Assembly (NCBI GenBank): GCA_013400155.1
Contig: VXBM01000884.1
Span: forward strand, 296,526 to 360,525
Source of the DNA: Helopsaltes ochotensis
Lineage: Eukaryota; Chordata; Aves; Passeriformes; Locustellidae
Direction: 5' to 3'
DNA: 64,000 nt
Position 1 is the stretch's first letter. Each line of letters starts with the position of its first letter. This document shows, piece by piece, positions 37,901 through 49,500 of this stretch. The notes below the pieces were generated by a model that saw nothing but the letters and a program-made list of their open reading frames with translations, was not told where the DNA came from and did no database searches. The position numbers were made by a program, and so were the translations under genes.

Positions 37901-39169
37901 ACAAGCAAATCATATACAGAACATCCTGCCTTTTTTCAGAACACAACACTGCATCCTTGCACAAGACATAACACTAACATAACGCCATGCATATATTATT
38001 TATGAGCTCCAATTTCCTCTCTTCCTGACCAGGGCCAGAACTGAGGCCCCAGATTCTTACTCTTATGAAGAACAGTTAGATAGCAGCTAAAGCATAACAA
38101 GCTGCTTATTCTGGTTTCATTAATCCAGACTTGGAACACAGCCACTAATAAATGTGTTGGCATTTTTTAAAAGCCTAAGTATAAAACATTTATACCTGAA
38201 ATTTTCTTAGAAAATGGAACAAATTAACTATATGAAGCAATTAACACCAACTGGGACATTCAATTTGTATTGATTTTAAAATGAAAAGCAGCATTTTCTC
38301 TATGGAGATAGAACTTTTGGGGTTATTCTGGCTACAAGAATTCCTTTAGGTCCTGTTTGAAATGCCTCCCTTTGGAAAGAGATTTAAGTGTTGCTTCACA
38401 CTGCCCAACAATGCATATTCCCTTTAAGTCTCAAAAGGTGTTTCTGTTTAATTGCCTTGACTGTTAAAATGTGCAGTCCAATTTGGATTTTAATCATTCA
38501 GTGTGGCCATCAATAGAATCAGTTTTATCCACAGTACTGAAGTGTTCCCTTCTCAGACTTCTGTGTCTGTGACGATGCCCTGAGCTGTCTCTCTGCTGAA
38601 CTCCATCAACCTACTTCTTTGAGCATGTTCTGAGGCTGATACACATTTCTTGTATATTGTGGTTCCCGTTTCAAATCTGTTTTCCCATAGCCATCTTGTC
38701 TTTTTTAAACAAGTACAAACCTAGCACTACAGCAGCAGTAGCAACAACAAAACAAATGGAGTGGTAAACCTGGTTATTTTCTCCTTGTTTCAGGGCCATT
38801 TTACACAAATATTGCATAAGCCATCAACATCACACTCAGCCAGTTACTATGACCTTTCCCACTCCCTGAGGTCTTGGTACTTGGCTCACAGAAACACATT
38901 TCTGCTGCATTCACTCTGTCACCACTGAATCTGGATCAACAGAAATATGATCAGGAACAGCATTTTAGTAAAGGTGCCTATGTACATCAACATAGAGGAG
39001 TCAGTCTGGTTTGAAACCCATAGCAAAGCCTGGGCCCGGGAGCTTCAAGCTGATATTCTCTTCCATTCTGACAAAAGAACGGGGTTTTAAGTGGCATCAG
39101 GATTTACAGGCGTCCGGCAGCTGAGTTGATCTGACAACTCCGTGTCTAATTCCTGTGTGACATAAAAAA
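31949..39169. other. Intergenic sequence between WFS1 and the second CpG island, no gene seen
   Basis: This is about 7 kb of mostly AT-rich DNA. It includes a moderately GC-rich pocket around 32500-32920 with a 140-codon minus frame (no recognised family), a stretch at 34750-34990 with an unusual non-repetitive composition, and an AAT/AAC simple tract (36481-36530). I recognise no mobile element here. Confidence 0.5.
36481..36530. repeat. AAT/AAC-rich simple sequence
   Basis: This is a degenerate trinucleotide tract in which ACAATATTA-type units pass into AATAAC and AATAAT repeats. Confidence 0.75.
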
Positions 39170-39303
39170 TTAAATGGCTCCATCCTCCTCGGCACTCTGT
39201 GCCAGACCTGCTGAAGCGGCGACCGAGAGAGAGGACCCGGTCCCCACGGCGCGCACAGCGCCCGGCCCCGTGCGGGGCAGCTGTCCCGGAGCCGCAGCCA
39301 TCG

Positions 39304-39386
39304 CGGAGCCATCGCGGAACCATCGTGGAGCCAGCGCGGGACCACTGCGGAACCAACACGGAACCACCGCGGAGCCGGCGCGGCCG
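39304..39386. repeat. GC-rich 11-base minisatellite entering the gap
   Basis: Seven consecutive 11-base units start at 39304, 39315, 39326, 39337, 39348, 39359 and 39370, with consensus CGGAACCANCG. They end in CGGCCG at the edge of the gap. The sequence on the other side of the gap is not part of the array, so the array ends inside the unknown 651 bases. Confidence 0.88.
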
Positions 39387-40037
39387 NNNNNNNNNNNNNN
39401 NNNNNNNNNNNNNNNNNNNNNNNNNNNNNNNNNNNNNNNNNNNNNNNNNNNNNNNNNNNNNNNNNNNNNNNNNNNNNNNNNNNNNNNNNNNNNNNNNNNN
39501 NNNNNNNNNNNNNNNNNNNNNNNNNNNNNNNNNNNNNNNNNNNNNNNNNNNNNNNNNNNNNNNNNNNNNNNNNNNNNNNNNNNNNNNNNNNNNNNNNNNN
39601 NNNNNNNNNNNNNNNNNNNNNNNNNNNNNNNNNNNNNNNNNNNNNNNNNNNNNNNNNNNNNNNNNNNNNNNNNNNNNNNNNNNNNNNNNNNNNNNNNNNN
39701 NNNNNNNNNNNNNNNNNNNNNNNNNNNNNNNNNNNNNNNNNNNNNNNNNNNNNNNNNNNNNNNNNNNNNNNNNNNNNNNNNNNNNNNNNNNNNNNNNNNN
39801 NNNNNNNNNNNNNNNNNNNNNNNNNNNNNNNNNNNNNNNNNNNNNNNNNNNNNNNNNNNNNNNNNNNNNNNNNNNNNNNNNNNNNNNNNNNNNNNNNNNN
39901 NNNNNNNNNNNNNNNNNNNNNNNNNNNNNNNNNNNNNNNNNNNNNNNNNNNNNNNNNNNNNNNNNNNNNNNNNNNNNNNNNNNNNNNNNNNNNNNNNNNN
40001 NNNNNNNNNNNNNNNNNNNNNNNNNNNNNNNNNNNNN
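39387..40037. other. Assembly gap (651 N) in the second CpG island
   Basis: The gap begins directly at the minisatellite and ends in CpG-rich sequence. The gap size may be an estimate, and the array could be longer than represented. Confidence 0.99.
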
Positions 40038-40245
40038 CGCCGGTACCCGCGGCAGGGCGGGATGACGGGCCGGAGCACCCCGGCCCCGCAGGGCTCTGCC
40101 GCCCGCCCCCCTCCCGGGCCGTCCCTGCCGTGTCGGGGGTCCCCGGGAAGCCTCCGGGGTGGCACCTGCTCCTGCAAGCCGGGTCCTGCTGGCAGAGCTG
40201 TTCTAGGAGCAAACCCCAGGCCTGCCCTTGGAGGGCTGGCAGGAT

Positions 40246-43200
40246 GAGGCCTTTATTTTTTTTTTTGCAGGGTGCTGGCTGGTTGATATTTACATAATAT
40301 CTCTGCTTAAATGTGACCTCGTCCCTAATTGGAGGCTTCCTTTCCATTTTCTATGGCAACACTAGAGAACTGATCACTCCAGGGGGCTGGATCAGAGGAG
40401 TATCTGCACACACTGTAATTTTTCTCTCTTGGTTCCCCATCAAGACTGATTTGTTCTAGTGAATGGGTGAGATTTAAAAAAAAAGTTCCTTCCATCAGCC
40501 CTCAAAGCAGTGGCTAGGCCTGCAAGTCACTGCAGATTTGCAGGATCTCTAAATTAGAGGAGGATGAACACAGGCTTAACTAACAGGCAAGAATTATTTT
40601 TGTTGGATATTTATATATTTACTAGCCTGACTGATGACTTCCTTGCACCACACTGCCTAATTTCCAACCATATGAAATGATGCTAATTATAACTGACTGT
40701 ATTTATTTATTTTAAAATTAATAGAATTTTTAGAAGAAGAAAGAAAAGAAATCCTAGCAAATTTTGTAAGGGGGAGGAATTGAGACCCACTTCATTCAGA
40801 GATTCCTTTTGTCCATGAGATCCCTACCCTATGCTTAGAACCCATCATGTATACACAGTAATGTCTATTCTTACATGGTTGGTCTCACTGACAGTAAGCT
40901 TGATGTGCCTATATATTTATGCAGGAGTTGGATTCTGTGGCACTTATTAGGGTCTGCTGTGTTTCATCTCTGTGAGATGCCAGGTTCAGTTTCAGGTTTT
41001 ATATGGCAAAAGTTTATCCTTGTGTTAGTTCCTAAAAGCTGCTGAAAATAAATATTTTGTGATTGTAAGACACACTACTTCATGGTGCATTTAGGCAGGA
41101 AGGTTTTTCTAAAGACTTATAAATTCTGCCCTAATTATCTTTTGAGATGGTGTTTTTGTTCTGCATTGGAGAAACACATGCCTTACTGTTAATAATACTC
41201 TATTAGTTACTGTGATACAGAAGCTGGGATACTCTGCATGGCTTAGAACATTTATTTTCAGTCCCTGCTCTGTTTGAACTTCTTGGTCCACTGGGATGAC
41301 TTTGTTGCTTGCACCTGATGTAGTGTGGGGTCTTTTGAGGTTTGAGTCTTTTGGTTTTGGATGGGTGCATGTAGTTAGGTTGTTAATACGAATCTAATCT
41401 TTGAATAAATATACTGGAGATTCAAACAGAAGGGCCAACAATCTTGGATCTCGTGGAAGAGGTGATTCTTCCTATGGGTGGAGAGACCACTGTTTGGAGA
41501 GGTGCTCTATGAGTTCAAGGACACCACCCCTAGGACTCCTTTACTGAGGCACTAGGGCTTGTCTGCTGCAGGCTGAGACACAAGTACTATAAAGAGGCCA
41601 TTGATCTAGAGATTTGCCTAACATATTTTAATTCTCCTGCATGTAGATAAAGGCTTTTTAATTCCATTTGCTTTTTGGAAATGCTCTGCTCTGAGCAATG
41701 CTCACTCTCCACTTAAATTAATGCTCCTTTAGTGTCTTGCATTGTTGTTACAGGAATTCAAGAGTTGGAAATATCCTCAAAAGAGGCCATGTGTTGAACC
41801 TGAGGTATAAATGAGGCTTGAATTGAAAGAGATGAGCCCTGTTAAAATATTAATCTTAGGACACAGTGATGGAGCAGAGGTTCCTTAACATTCTTCTCTT
41901 AGAGGTCCATCTCATTCAAGCTCATTTTTTTTCCATAGGTAGTCCATTTATGTGCACAGCACCACCTTCTTTGCAGTTTATCCCAGCTCTGCTGTCAGTT
42001 TCTGCTTTTCAGTGTTGTCAGTATGCAAATGTTTATAGTTACTTTCATGTAAAGTTTTTTTTTCTTGTAGAATATTTTGATTAGATTATGATAGAAGATG
42101 GGAGATGTAGGAGTAGCAAGTATATGAAGAAAAAAATGGGCCTGGGCTGTATTTCTCGATAGTGCAAGGCCAGATGGAGCTGGCACAAACACATGTCAGG
42201 GAACAAAAATGAAGAATGTGAGATTGGATTGCCCGTTTGTATAAAAGCAAGGTTGGTTGCATGCTGCCTCTGTCTAAGAGGATATTTGGGCAGGTACCAC
42301 TGATTATTTTGTTTCCATGTATTAATTTTGAACCAAAGTTGCTCTGCCATCAAGCAAAGAAAACATCAAACCCTTCTTCGTGTCCTTGTCTATAATCCCG
42401 TTTTTTTTCCTCTCAACTTTCATTAACTGTTCTGCTTCGTTTTGAAGGTACAATATTCAGCCTTAATTGCAGCTTTGTGTACTGATATGCACAAATGCAT
42501 TCCATCTTTTTTGTTTCTCATAAAAAAAACCCCTTCCATATTCAGAAGTATTGTTGATTTAGGGTACTTATTGCATTAGTACTTAGTGCATTACTTATCA
42601 GCATTAGTAAGGAAAATAATTTTCATGGTCATTGTTTTCTTTACATGTTGCAGTAAAATGTCTTGAGTTAATGATCTAAAAAAGTGGTGGTTTTTTACCA
42701 TCTTGGAAGTTTTACCTCTGCATGCAAGTTTTGTTACTTTTGTTTAATTTTTTCTAAGTTTTTTTAAAATAGCAAACTATGAGCCATAACTTCAGTAACA
42801 GGGAAAAAACCTATAATAGTTTAATAAAAGTGATTCAGATTCACTGTCAGTAGGGCAAAATGGAACCATAATAATAGTTAAAACTATTTTCATTCTTTCT
42901 TTTTTCCACAGTACTTCCATCATTTGCACATTATTGAAAATCATAGAATTTTGGCAGATGGAATGCTTTCTTAGAGATCACTAAAACTTGGTTGATTACT
43001 TCCTTACCTGCAACATTTCATCTCTTTGTTTGTCTAATAAGAATGGCAGCTGGAGAGAGAAGTTTCTGCCATGTAGGTGAGGTCTTCCCCCTTTCCTCTC
43101 AACACAATCCAAGGTCATAGATCTGGCATTTAATTCCACAGCTACCTCTGGGTTTAATGGGTTCTTTCTTTACCATATAGGCTCTCAAACACATGCATAA

Positions 43201-46200
43201 ATGCATGTGAAGGGCCAGATGTATTTGGGAATCCCATCTGGAGCTGTTAAGTTAGACAGGAATGGATAAGGTGCTTGATGTAATGAGGAGTACAGTGGGA
43301 ATTTTGTTGTTTTATTTTTGCTCTGTTAGTTCAGAACAAGTTAGTTCAGAGAAACTTGTAGTCACTCTGTATCTTGTTCACAATGGGAAATTACATGTTA
43401 ATGAAGACAAAGCTATAGAGTGGTAATTTCTAATTTATCTTTATATCATTGGTTTTGAGAAAGGGTTGACTAATATACATTTTATAAAAAACATAGACGT
43501 ACATACAAATGAAGGTTTTTTTGTGCTGTCATGTTAACATGCTGAATAACACAATAAACTGAAATCAGCTTCTAGACATGAAAGTCTGAAATTAAAGCAA
43601 AAATCACTTAAATTGTGAAATGTTTAAAAGTAATGAATAGACTTTTTTACAGTAGTTATGTCATCCTCAAAAAGCACAGTCAACATTGGTTTGCTTTGCT
43701 TTGAACTTTGTTTTTAGTGGAAGATGGCTGAAGGACATCTTTGCTTTGTCCTCGTAATAAGAGAACTTTGATGTAAATATTAGTTAATTTGTTTCTTGCA
43801 GATGTTTTTAAAACCTACATATTTAATCTGCAAGCTGGCATTCTGTAATCAGTGTAAAATTAAGAGAGGAGCTATTTATATTAAATCTATTTGTTCATGT
43901 GTTGTTTACTTGTTCCCTACTAAATGCTGAACGTAGCCACAACTATAGGAGGTTCAAGATGTCTCTCCTAACTCTTTGAAGTTTCTGTTCAGTTTTCTCC
44001 TCACTTTTAGCCCATCTTAGCACCATGTTGCCAGTTTTCTAGCACCCTACCTTGACATTAGGGGAAATGAGAAGTGTTTCAGAAAGTATGTTTTTTCATA
44101 TTTTCTAATGCCATTTAAATTTAACTTGCATTTGACAAGACATTATTATTGAAAGCTTTGAATTGCCCTTGTGATAGCTGTTACCTTTCCATCCAGGAAG
44201 GAAGTGTCAGTAGACTCACGCAGTTGCATTTTGCAGTTTCACTTTTGATTTAGTGCTGATGCTAAGCATGTGCTGCAAATGAAATGCTTGGCTTCCTGGG
44301 TGTAACCTCAATAAATGGTGTCCTTTGGCTATGGTCAACAATTGTCAGCCTTCATTATGGACACTGCATGTCTGATTGCTTTGACTTTGCTGCGCAGGTG
44401 AGGAGATGATTTTTTTATTTTCTCCTGAGAGTATAATACACTAAAATTTAATCCGAATGTTATCTATTTATTTTAAGATGAGATGAGCCAAGTGGTATGT
44501 TGGTGTAATTGAAACAGGTGCTATTATTGTTATTATTATTATTATTATTGTTTATATGGTGAGAGTAAGAGTCAGCCATTGCAGAACAATTCTCTGTGGA
44601 TTCTTCCAAAATTATCTTATTCCTCTTCAACAGTGAGAACAAGGAACATCTTATCTAACTAAAGTAGACTATTTTACTAAGACTTTCCAAACTGTCAGTG
44701 ATTATGAGGCTAAGATTTTATTTTCTATTATATTTATTTATTATATTTATTTTCTTCTTTTATTCTAGAGCAGTATCCAGTACCTGCTAGCTTTTAATTT
44801 ACTGCTCTGTAATGCTTCTGTTTATGCAAAAAAGTGTCCAATATTTTGCATTTCTTCTCACTAGCTTGCATTTGAACTACCACCTTGTTTTCTTGTGAAC
44901 TGCTAATTCTTTGAACAAGCTTATTATCTATGTTTATAAATACTTGTGGTGATGTGATGCATGTCTACCCTGAGTCTAATCAGGACATGTTCTAGAGTGA
45001 AGGTTTTACTTTGTGAGGCAGTGATTCTCATTCTGTTTGAGTCCCTAAGATGCAAGTACTTCTCTGATTTTGGAGTAACTGCGTCCTGTAGTACTTCTGT
45101 ACTATCTGGATGTCCCTATCAGAACGGAGAGAGTGTGTTGGGAAGTGCTCCTTCTCTAAATTGCTTAGAAATGAGAAATTTGACTCTAAAAATAGACCTT
45201 TTTTTTCTGTATCAATGTGAAAACCAGCACTTTCACGATGCTTTTACCTTACATTGATCTACTTGAGTCACATCTTGGCATTTCCTCTAGAACAGATCAT
45301 GGCTCAATCATTCATTGCTATGTTTGTTAGGTATAGACTATATTATAATTATACTCCACTAATTTAGTGTGGCAGACTTTTATTCCTTATAAAATAATTA
45401 ATTACTTTTTCTGCTTGAATCCTTTTCTGGATCCCTTAATTCTTAAACCAAAGATAAAAGATCTTCTCGTACTGCAAATACATTTTATCCCACCTTTTTC
45501 ATCAATGTTCTTTGAGATGCATTCATTTTAAGGAAGACCGAGTGATAATTTATCTGTACTATGACAAAAGAAAATAATTCAGCTAACCAGTTAGGATGAT
45601 GGACTTAATTCTCACAAAGGCAGACTTCAGCTTCTCTGTACAGCTTAATCCTTCTCAAGATAATCATCCTATTAGCTTTTCTATGAAGCTTTGGCCTCTA
45701 CCACATAGGATAGAAGGGAGGATGGGATGCTGTGGCCCAACATTTACTGTCTGTTCTGGTAGTTCTGAAGTTTTTAGTAAAATGGCAAACCCTTACTGAA
45801 AACTTTAATTATATTTGCTGTAGCCTGGATTCCTACAGAAATGAGTCTTAAATGCTTCTGCTGTCTCTGAATCCCCTATGACTAATTTCTGCATTTGTTG
45901 GACACTTTCAAACTACATGTGTGAAATGGTTGAAGTCTTGAAGATAAATCTCCTGCTCCAGAACTTAAGAAGTATATACTTGATTGCGGAAGTTAGATGA
46001 ATCTTTTTTGTATTTTTGATCAACTTTCACTGATGAATGACATGAACCTGTATTCTTTGCAATTAATCACCTTGAAATACAAATCTTTTGAACTATTTTG
46101 TTCCTGACAACTCATTATATCACTTTAAACTCATTATATCCTTTTGTTAATGTTTTCTAGTTTGGTTTAGTGGCAGGGTTTTTGTTTGTTTGGGTTTTTT

Positions 46201-46420
46201 GGATTTTTTCTGGCTTTGTTTGAATTTTTTGGATGGATTGCCATCATATACTGAAACTTCTCAGAATTTTTTAGATTTTGTATTTGATGATCCAGGAGAT
46301 TGGAGCTATTACTACCTCTTGCAGCAAAAACCCAAAGCTTTCCTGCATTCAGCTAACTGTACCAACCCTGCCTTTATGTCAATGACACATATTTTGTTTA
46401 TACATTATTGCTTGCAGATT

Positions 46421-46422
<2 letters not shown>
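40246..46422. other. AT-rich sequence, no gene seen (possible JAKMIP1 intron 1)
   Basis: A T-rich tract ending TTTTTTTGCAG (about 40254-40270) borders the CpG island. No coding exon or mobile element is recognised in the rest. An ATT trinucleotide tract lies at 44522-44551. Whether the stretch is intron or intergenic depends on the unproven JAKMIP1 assignment. Confidence 0.5.
44522..44551. repeat. ATT trinucleotide microsatellite
   Basis: About ten TAT/ATT units run with one G interruption near 44529. The Asn run translated on the minus strand is an artefact of this repeat. Confidence 0.85.

Positions 46423-46508
<86 letters not shown>
46423..46508. repeat. Uninterrupted run of 86 T
   Basis: A pure homopolymer of 86 T lies between ATTGCTTGCAGATTTC and GCTACTGTCC. 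On the minus strand it would be a poly(A) run, but no AATAAA, gene body or flanking duplication marks a retroposed transcript. A homopolymer of this length is unusual and may include sequencing or assembly error. Confidence 0.95.
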
Positions 46509-46511
<3 letters not shown>

Positions 46512-49500
46512 ACTGTCCACTGTGTAAGAAAACCTGAAATATTTTTAGGACTTCTCATACTTTTTTTCTCTGTCTTTTCACCTTAGCCTTTCCTAGATGA
46601 TGTGTAGTCTAAAACATAGATGCCTACTTCTGCATCCAAAAGGGAACTGTGACCATTGCCGTGGTTAGGTATATCTGAACTAGATTCATCCGTCTATTTA
46701 GGTATTGGGTAAAAAAGCTGTGGTTTTTAAGAGTAAAAATTTAAATGCGGGGAATTTTGTGTGTACTCAGAAAATACTCCAAGAATTATTATACAGATAA
46801 ATCTGTTTGTGGAGACAGCCTATCTGATGAACCAGGTAAAACACAAGATTCCTGCATACTAGCACTTTAACATAATTGCATAATAATGATAAATTCTGCT
46901 CTACAAGGGGATGTGTTGGAGATGTGTCTGATTTAAACACTATTTAAGCTCTAATCACATCACTTAGTGTACTTAATATATGTATGGTCCAGGAACTGAG
47001 GAGAGGCTAATCCTTCAAATAGCACAAAAAGCAACACGACATTACAATTATTTGCTGTTTCCTCACACAAAGCAGAGAAGGATCTAAGACCTTTAGAGGG
47101 TTCCCTTATCACTTAAGGTAATAAATACAGTGCATTTCTTAAGATTTAGATCTGTAAGCATAAAACCAGTAAAGCAGAGCTGTAAATATGATTGTCAAGA
47201 ACGATAATTCTAATCTGCAGAACTCCCCCAATATATACTGCACGTTTGCTCTTTCCTACCCAGTCCAGTATGTCAAGCCTTTGCACATCTGATGCAAAAA
47301 TGTGTTGCTGCTTCAGCTGCCATAATCAGCTGTAACTTGCATGTGGACTAAGGGAGCTGGAAAAAAAAAAATCTGTGGTCCTGCACTGGAATGCAGTAAT
47401 TGGCAGCTCCTTACTGGGAGGTGGGACCAAATGTGTGAATCTATCACAGCATGAAGCTTAGATCTGTGGAATAACTCTCCTGCTCCAGTTATTTCAGATA
47501 CTCTGGAATAACGTCTCTGTTTCTCTAGGAAATTATTTTTATTGGTACATAAATATAGCGGGAAAAGGAAAAATTAAAATGGATGCTGTATTCTGAACTG
47601 TCTGTAAGGGAGTAACTATTTCCAAGGTCAGTCTTCATGTGGAAACAATGAAGTCTGAAGAAGCTGTATGGGAAGTAGATAAGTCAGGAATGGTGAGAAA
47701 GATGCAGAAGGAAATGAGTGAGTTAAAAGAATATGCTGCAGAGAAAATAAGAAAGAGTGGGTGTCTCTGTAGGCAGCTTTGTTGATGTCAGAATGCTACA
47801 TGTTCTTATTTTGTTGTGCTTTGTTGTGATGGAGGAGTGCATGTTCTGCACAGATTAAGCCATGTCATTCTGTTTTCTGATAATTTTTTTAAGATAGAAG
47901 GAATCATTAAGTTTGAGATTCTTTCTTTGACAATGGAACTGTATAATATGAAACTCATATTTTTGGGGGTTTTGAATTGCACAAACCATTTTTTCTTTTT
48001 CCTGTTTCATATGGCCTGTGATGTGCCCCCCCCCTGTGGGTGACAGAAATGTTGTCATGGCATCTCCCTTGCAAAGGGTGTAGATTTTTATGTAGGAAAA
48101 ACAAGAACCCCCTTGATACTGACTCATTTGAGTTTGATCTCGGATACAGTCTGTATAACATGGATCCATCATCTACACATTTCTCCCCTTTATTGCATGA
48201 GTTCTGAATTTACACTGGACGTAATAATAACCAGTAATAACAACCAGTCTAGGCAGTGAGGTTGACAGTAGGAGTTGCACTCATTGACCCTGACCTCTGT
48301 GCATGGGAAGAGCTGCTACAGTTTTGGGGCTTTGATTACATATATATCATTCTTTAATCAGCAATAAATAATCTATAGTAAAGTCTAAAGTTTGGATTTT
48401 TTTCCCCAGCATTTAGCATGGCCCATGCTGCAGGTGACTGATGAAACCTGCCCTGATAAGTGGGATTTTAAGTTGACACTTGTATGTATTTCTGAGGATT
48501 TTAGTCGACAAATGTGACTTTGGAGCCACAGAAGAATACTTTAGTGATTGAAGAAGTGCACAGACCTTCTTCTATATTAGTATCAAACTAACACAGCGCA
48601 CTTACAAATTACAATGCAAATAAATACAATCAGTTTGTATTGTAGTTCTCAGACTCATTAAACCTGCCTGTGGATATGCATGTAACAAAGCTTTGTGTCA
48701 TCCATACCTGTGTTGTTAGGACTTCATTGGTTGTCCTTAGTTTTGTTTTCAGTTCACATGCCAAGCCCTTTCATTTGAAGTGCCCTAGAACTTATTTCTT
48801 AGCATTTTTTAATAGGCTCCAGTGTTCAGGAGCTGTATTCTTCATCCATTAACGCATTTGACCTCCATGTGTGCTGTTTGAGTCTGTTCTATTAGGTGGC
48901 AGACCACAGACCTGGATGAAGTTTTCCAGAAAGTGGAGACAACATGTAGAAGGCGCTGGAGGTGCACAAGCATTAATTCTGTGTTTGTTTCTGAACTTGG
49001 AGTTGTTGACTGGTCATGAAGGAGAACTCCTGTGTGCTAACCTGGCAGACCACAGTTCCTGGCTATGTGGTTTAGCCTGTGTTGATAATTGCTGTAGACT
49101 CTTGATAGACTGACAATTCGGGTGCAGGACAGGGAGTAGATTCTTACTGCATCACAATCCCTAGTGCGTTTTGGGTGACAAGAAATGGCAATGCCTTTGA
49201 AGCAGAGGAGTTCTCACAGTGTGTACATGCAGTGTTTCCCTCACTGTTGACAGTGAGATGGCTAAGGCAATAAAGAAGGCAGTGACCATTGCCCTGAGTG
49301 TGCTGGTTTATCAGTTCACTCCAGATCTGTGAGCCTCCAGTTGGATATTTGGAAGTGAGTGTTCGATGCAAGGCTGCAGTGAGTTGTGCAGGTGGTGGGC
49401 GCTCCTGTCGACTGAAAAAAATGAAGAGTTGGTTTTGAGACTGGTCTTTCTGAGTGACTCTGTCAGTAATGTGTATCCCTACAGCTTCCATGTTGCATGG

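Larger units (their letters stand above)
39170..40245 (+). promoter_or_regulatory. Second CpG island, possible JAKMIP1 promoter
   Basis: Both flanks of the 651-base gap are very GC- and CpG-rich, and the surroundings are AT-rich. The open frames spanning the gap are caused by N and high GC, not by a gene. In vertebrates WFS1 lies head-to-head with JAKMIP1, so a plus-strand JAKMIP1 promoter with an untranslated first exon would fit this place. No JAKMIP1 coding sequence and no convincing plus-strand donor is visible in the readable part. The gene assignment and strand are inference from synteny only; the island itself is seen. Confidence 0.55.

Noticed and set aside
39097..40347. Open frames of 288-416 codons across the second CpG island.
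   Set aside because: Most of each frame is N, and the readable residues come from the 11-base minisatellite and CpG-rich flank.
42940..43090. AATCATAGAATTTTGG resembling the start of a reverse CR1 3' end.
   Set aside because: The following sequence does not follow CR1 landmarks, so it is probably chance.
46190..46537. 115-codon plus frame ending in a long Phe run.
   Set aside because: The Phe run is the T homopolymer, and the upstream part has no recognisable domain.
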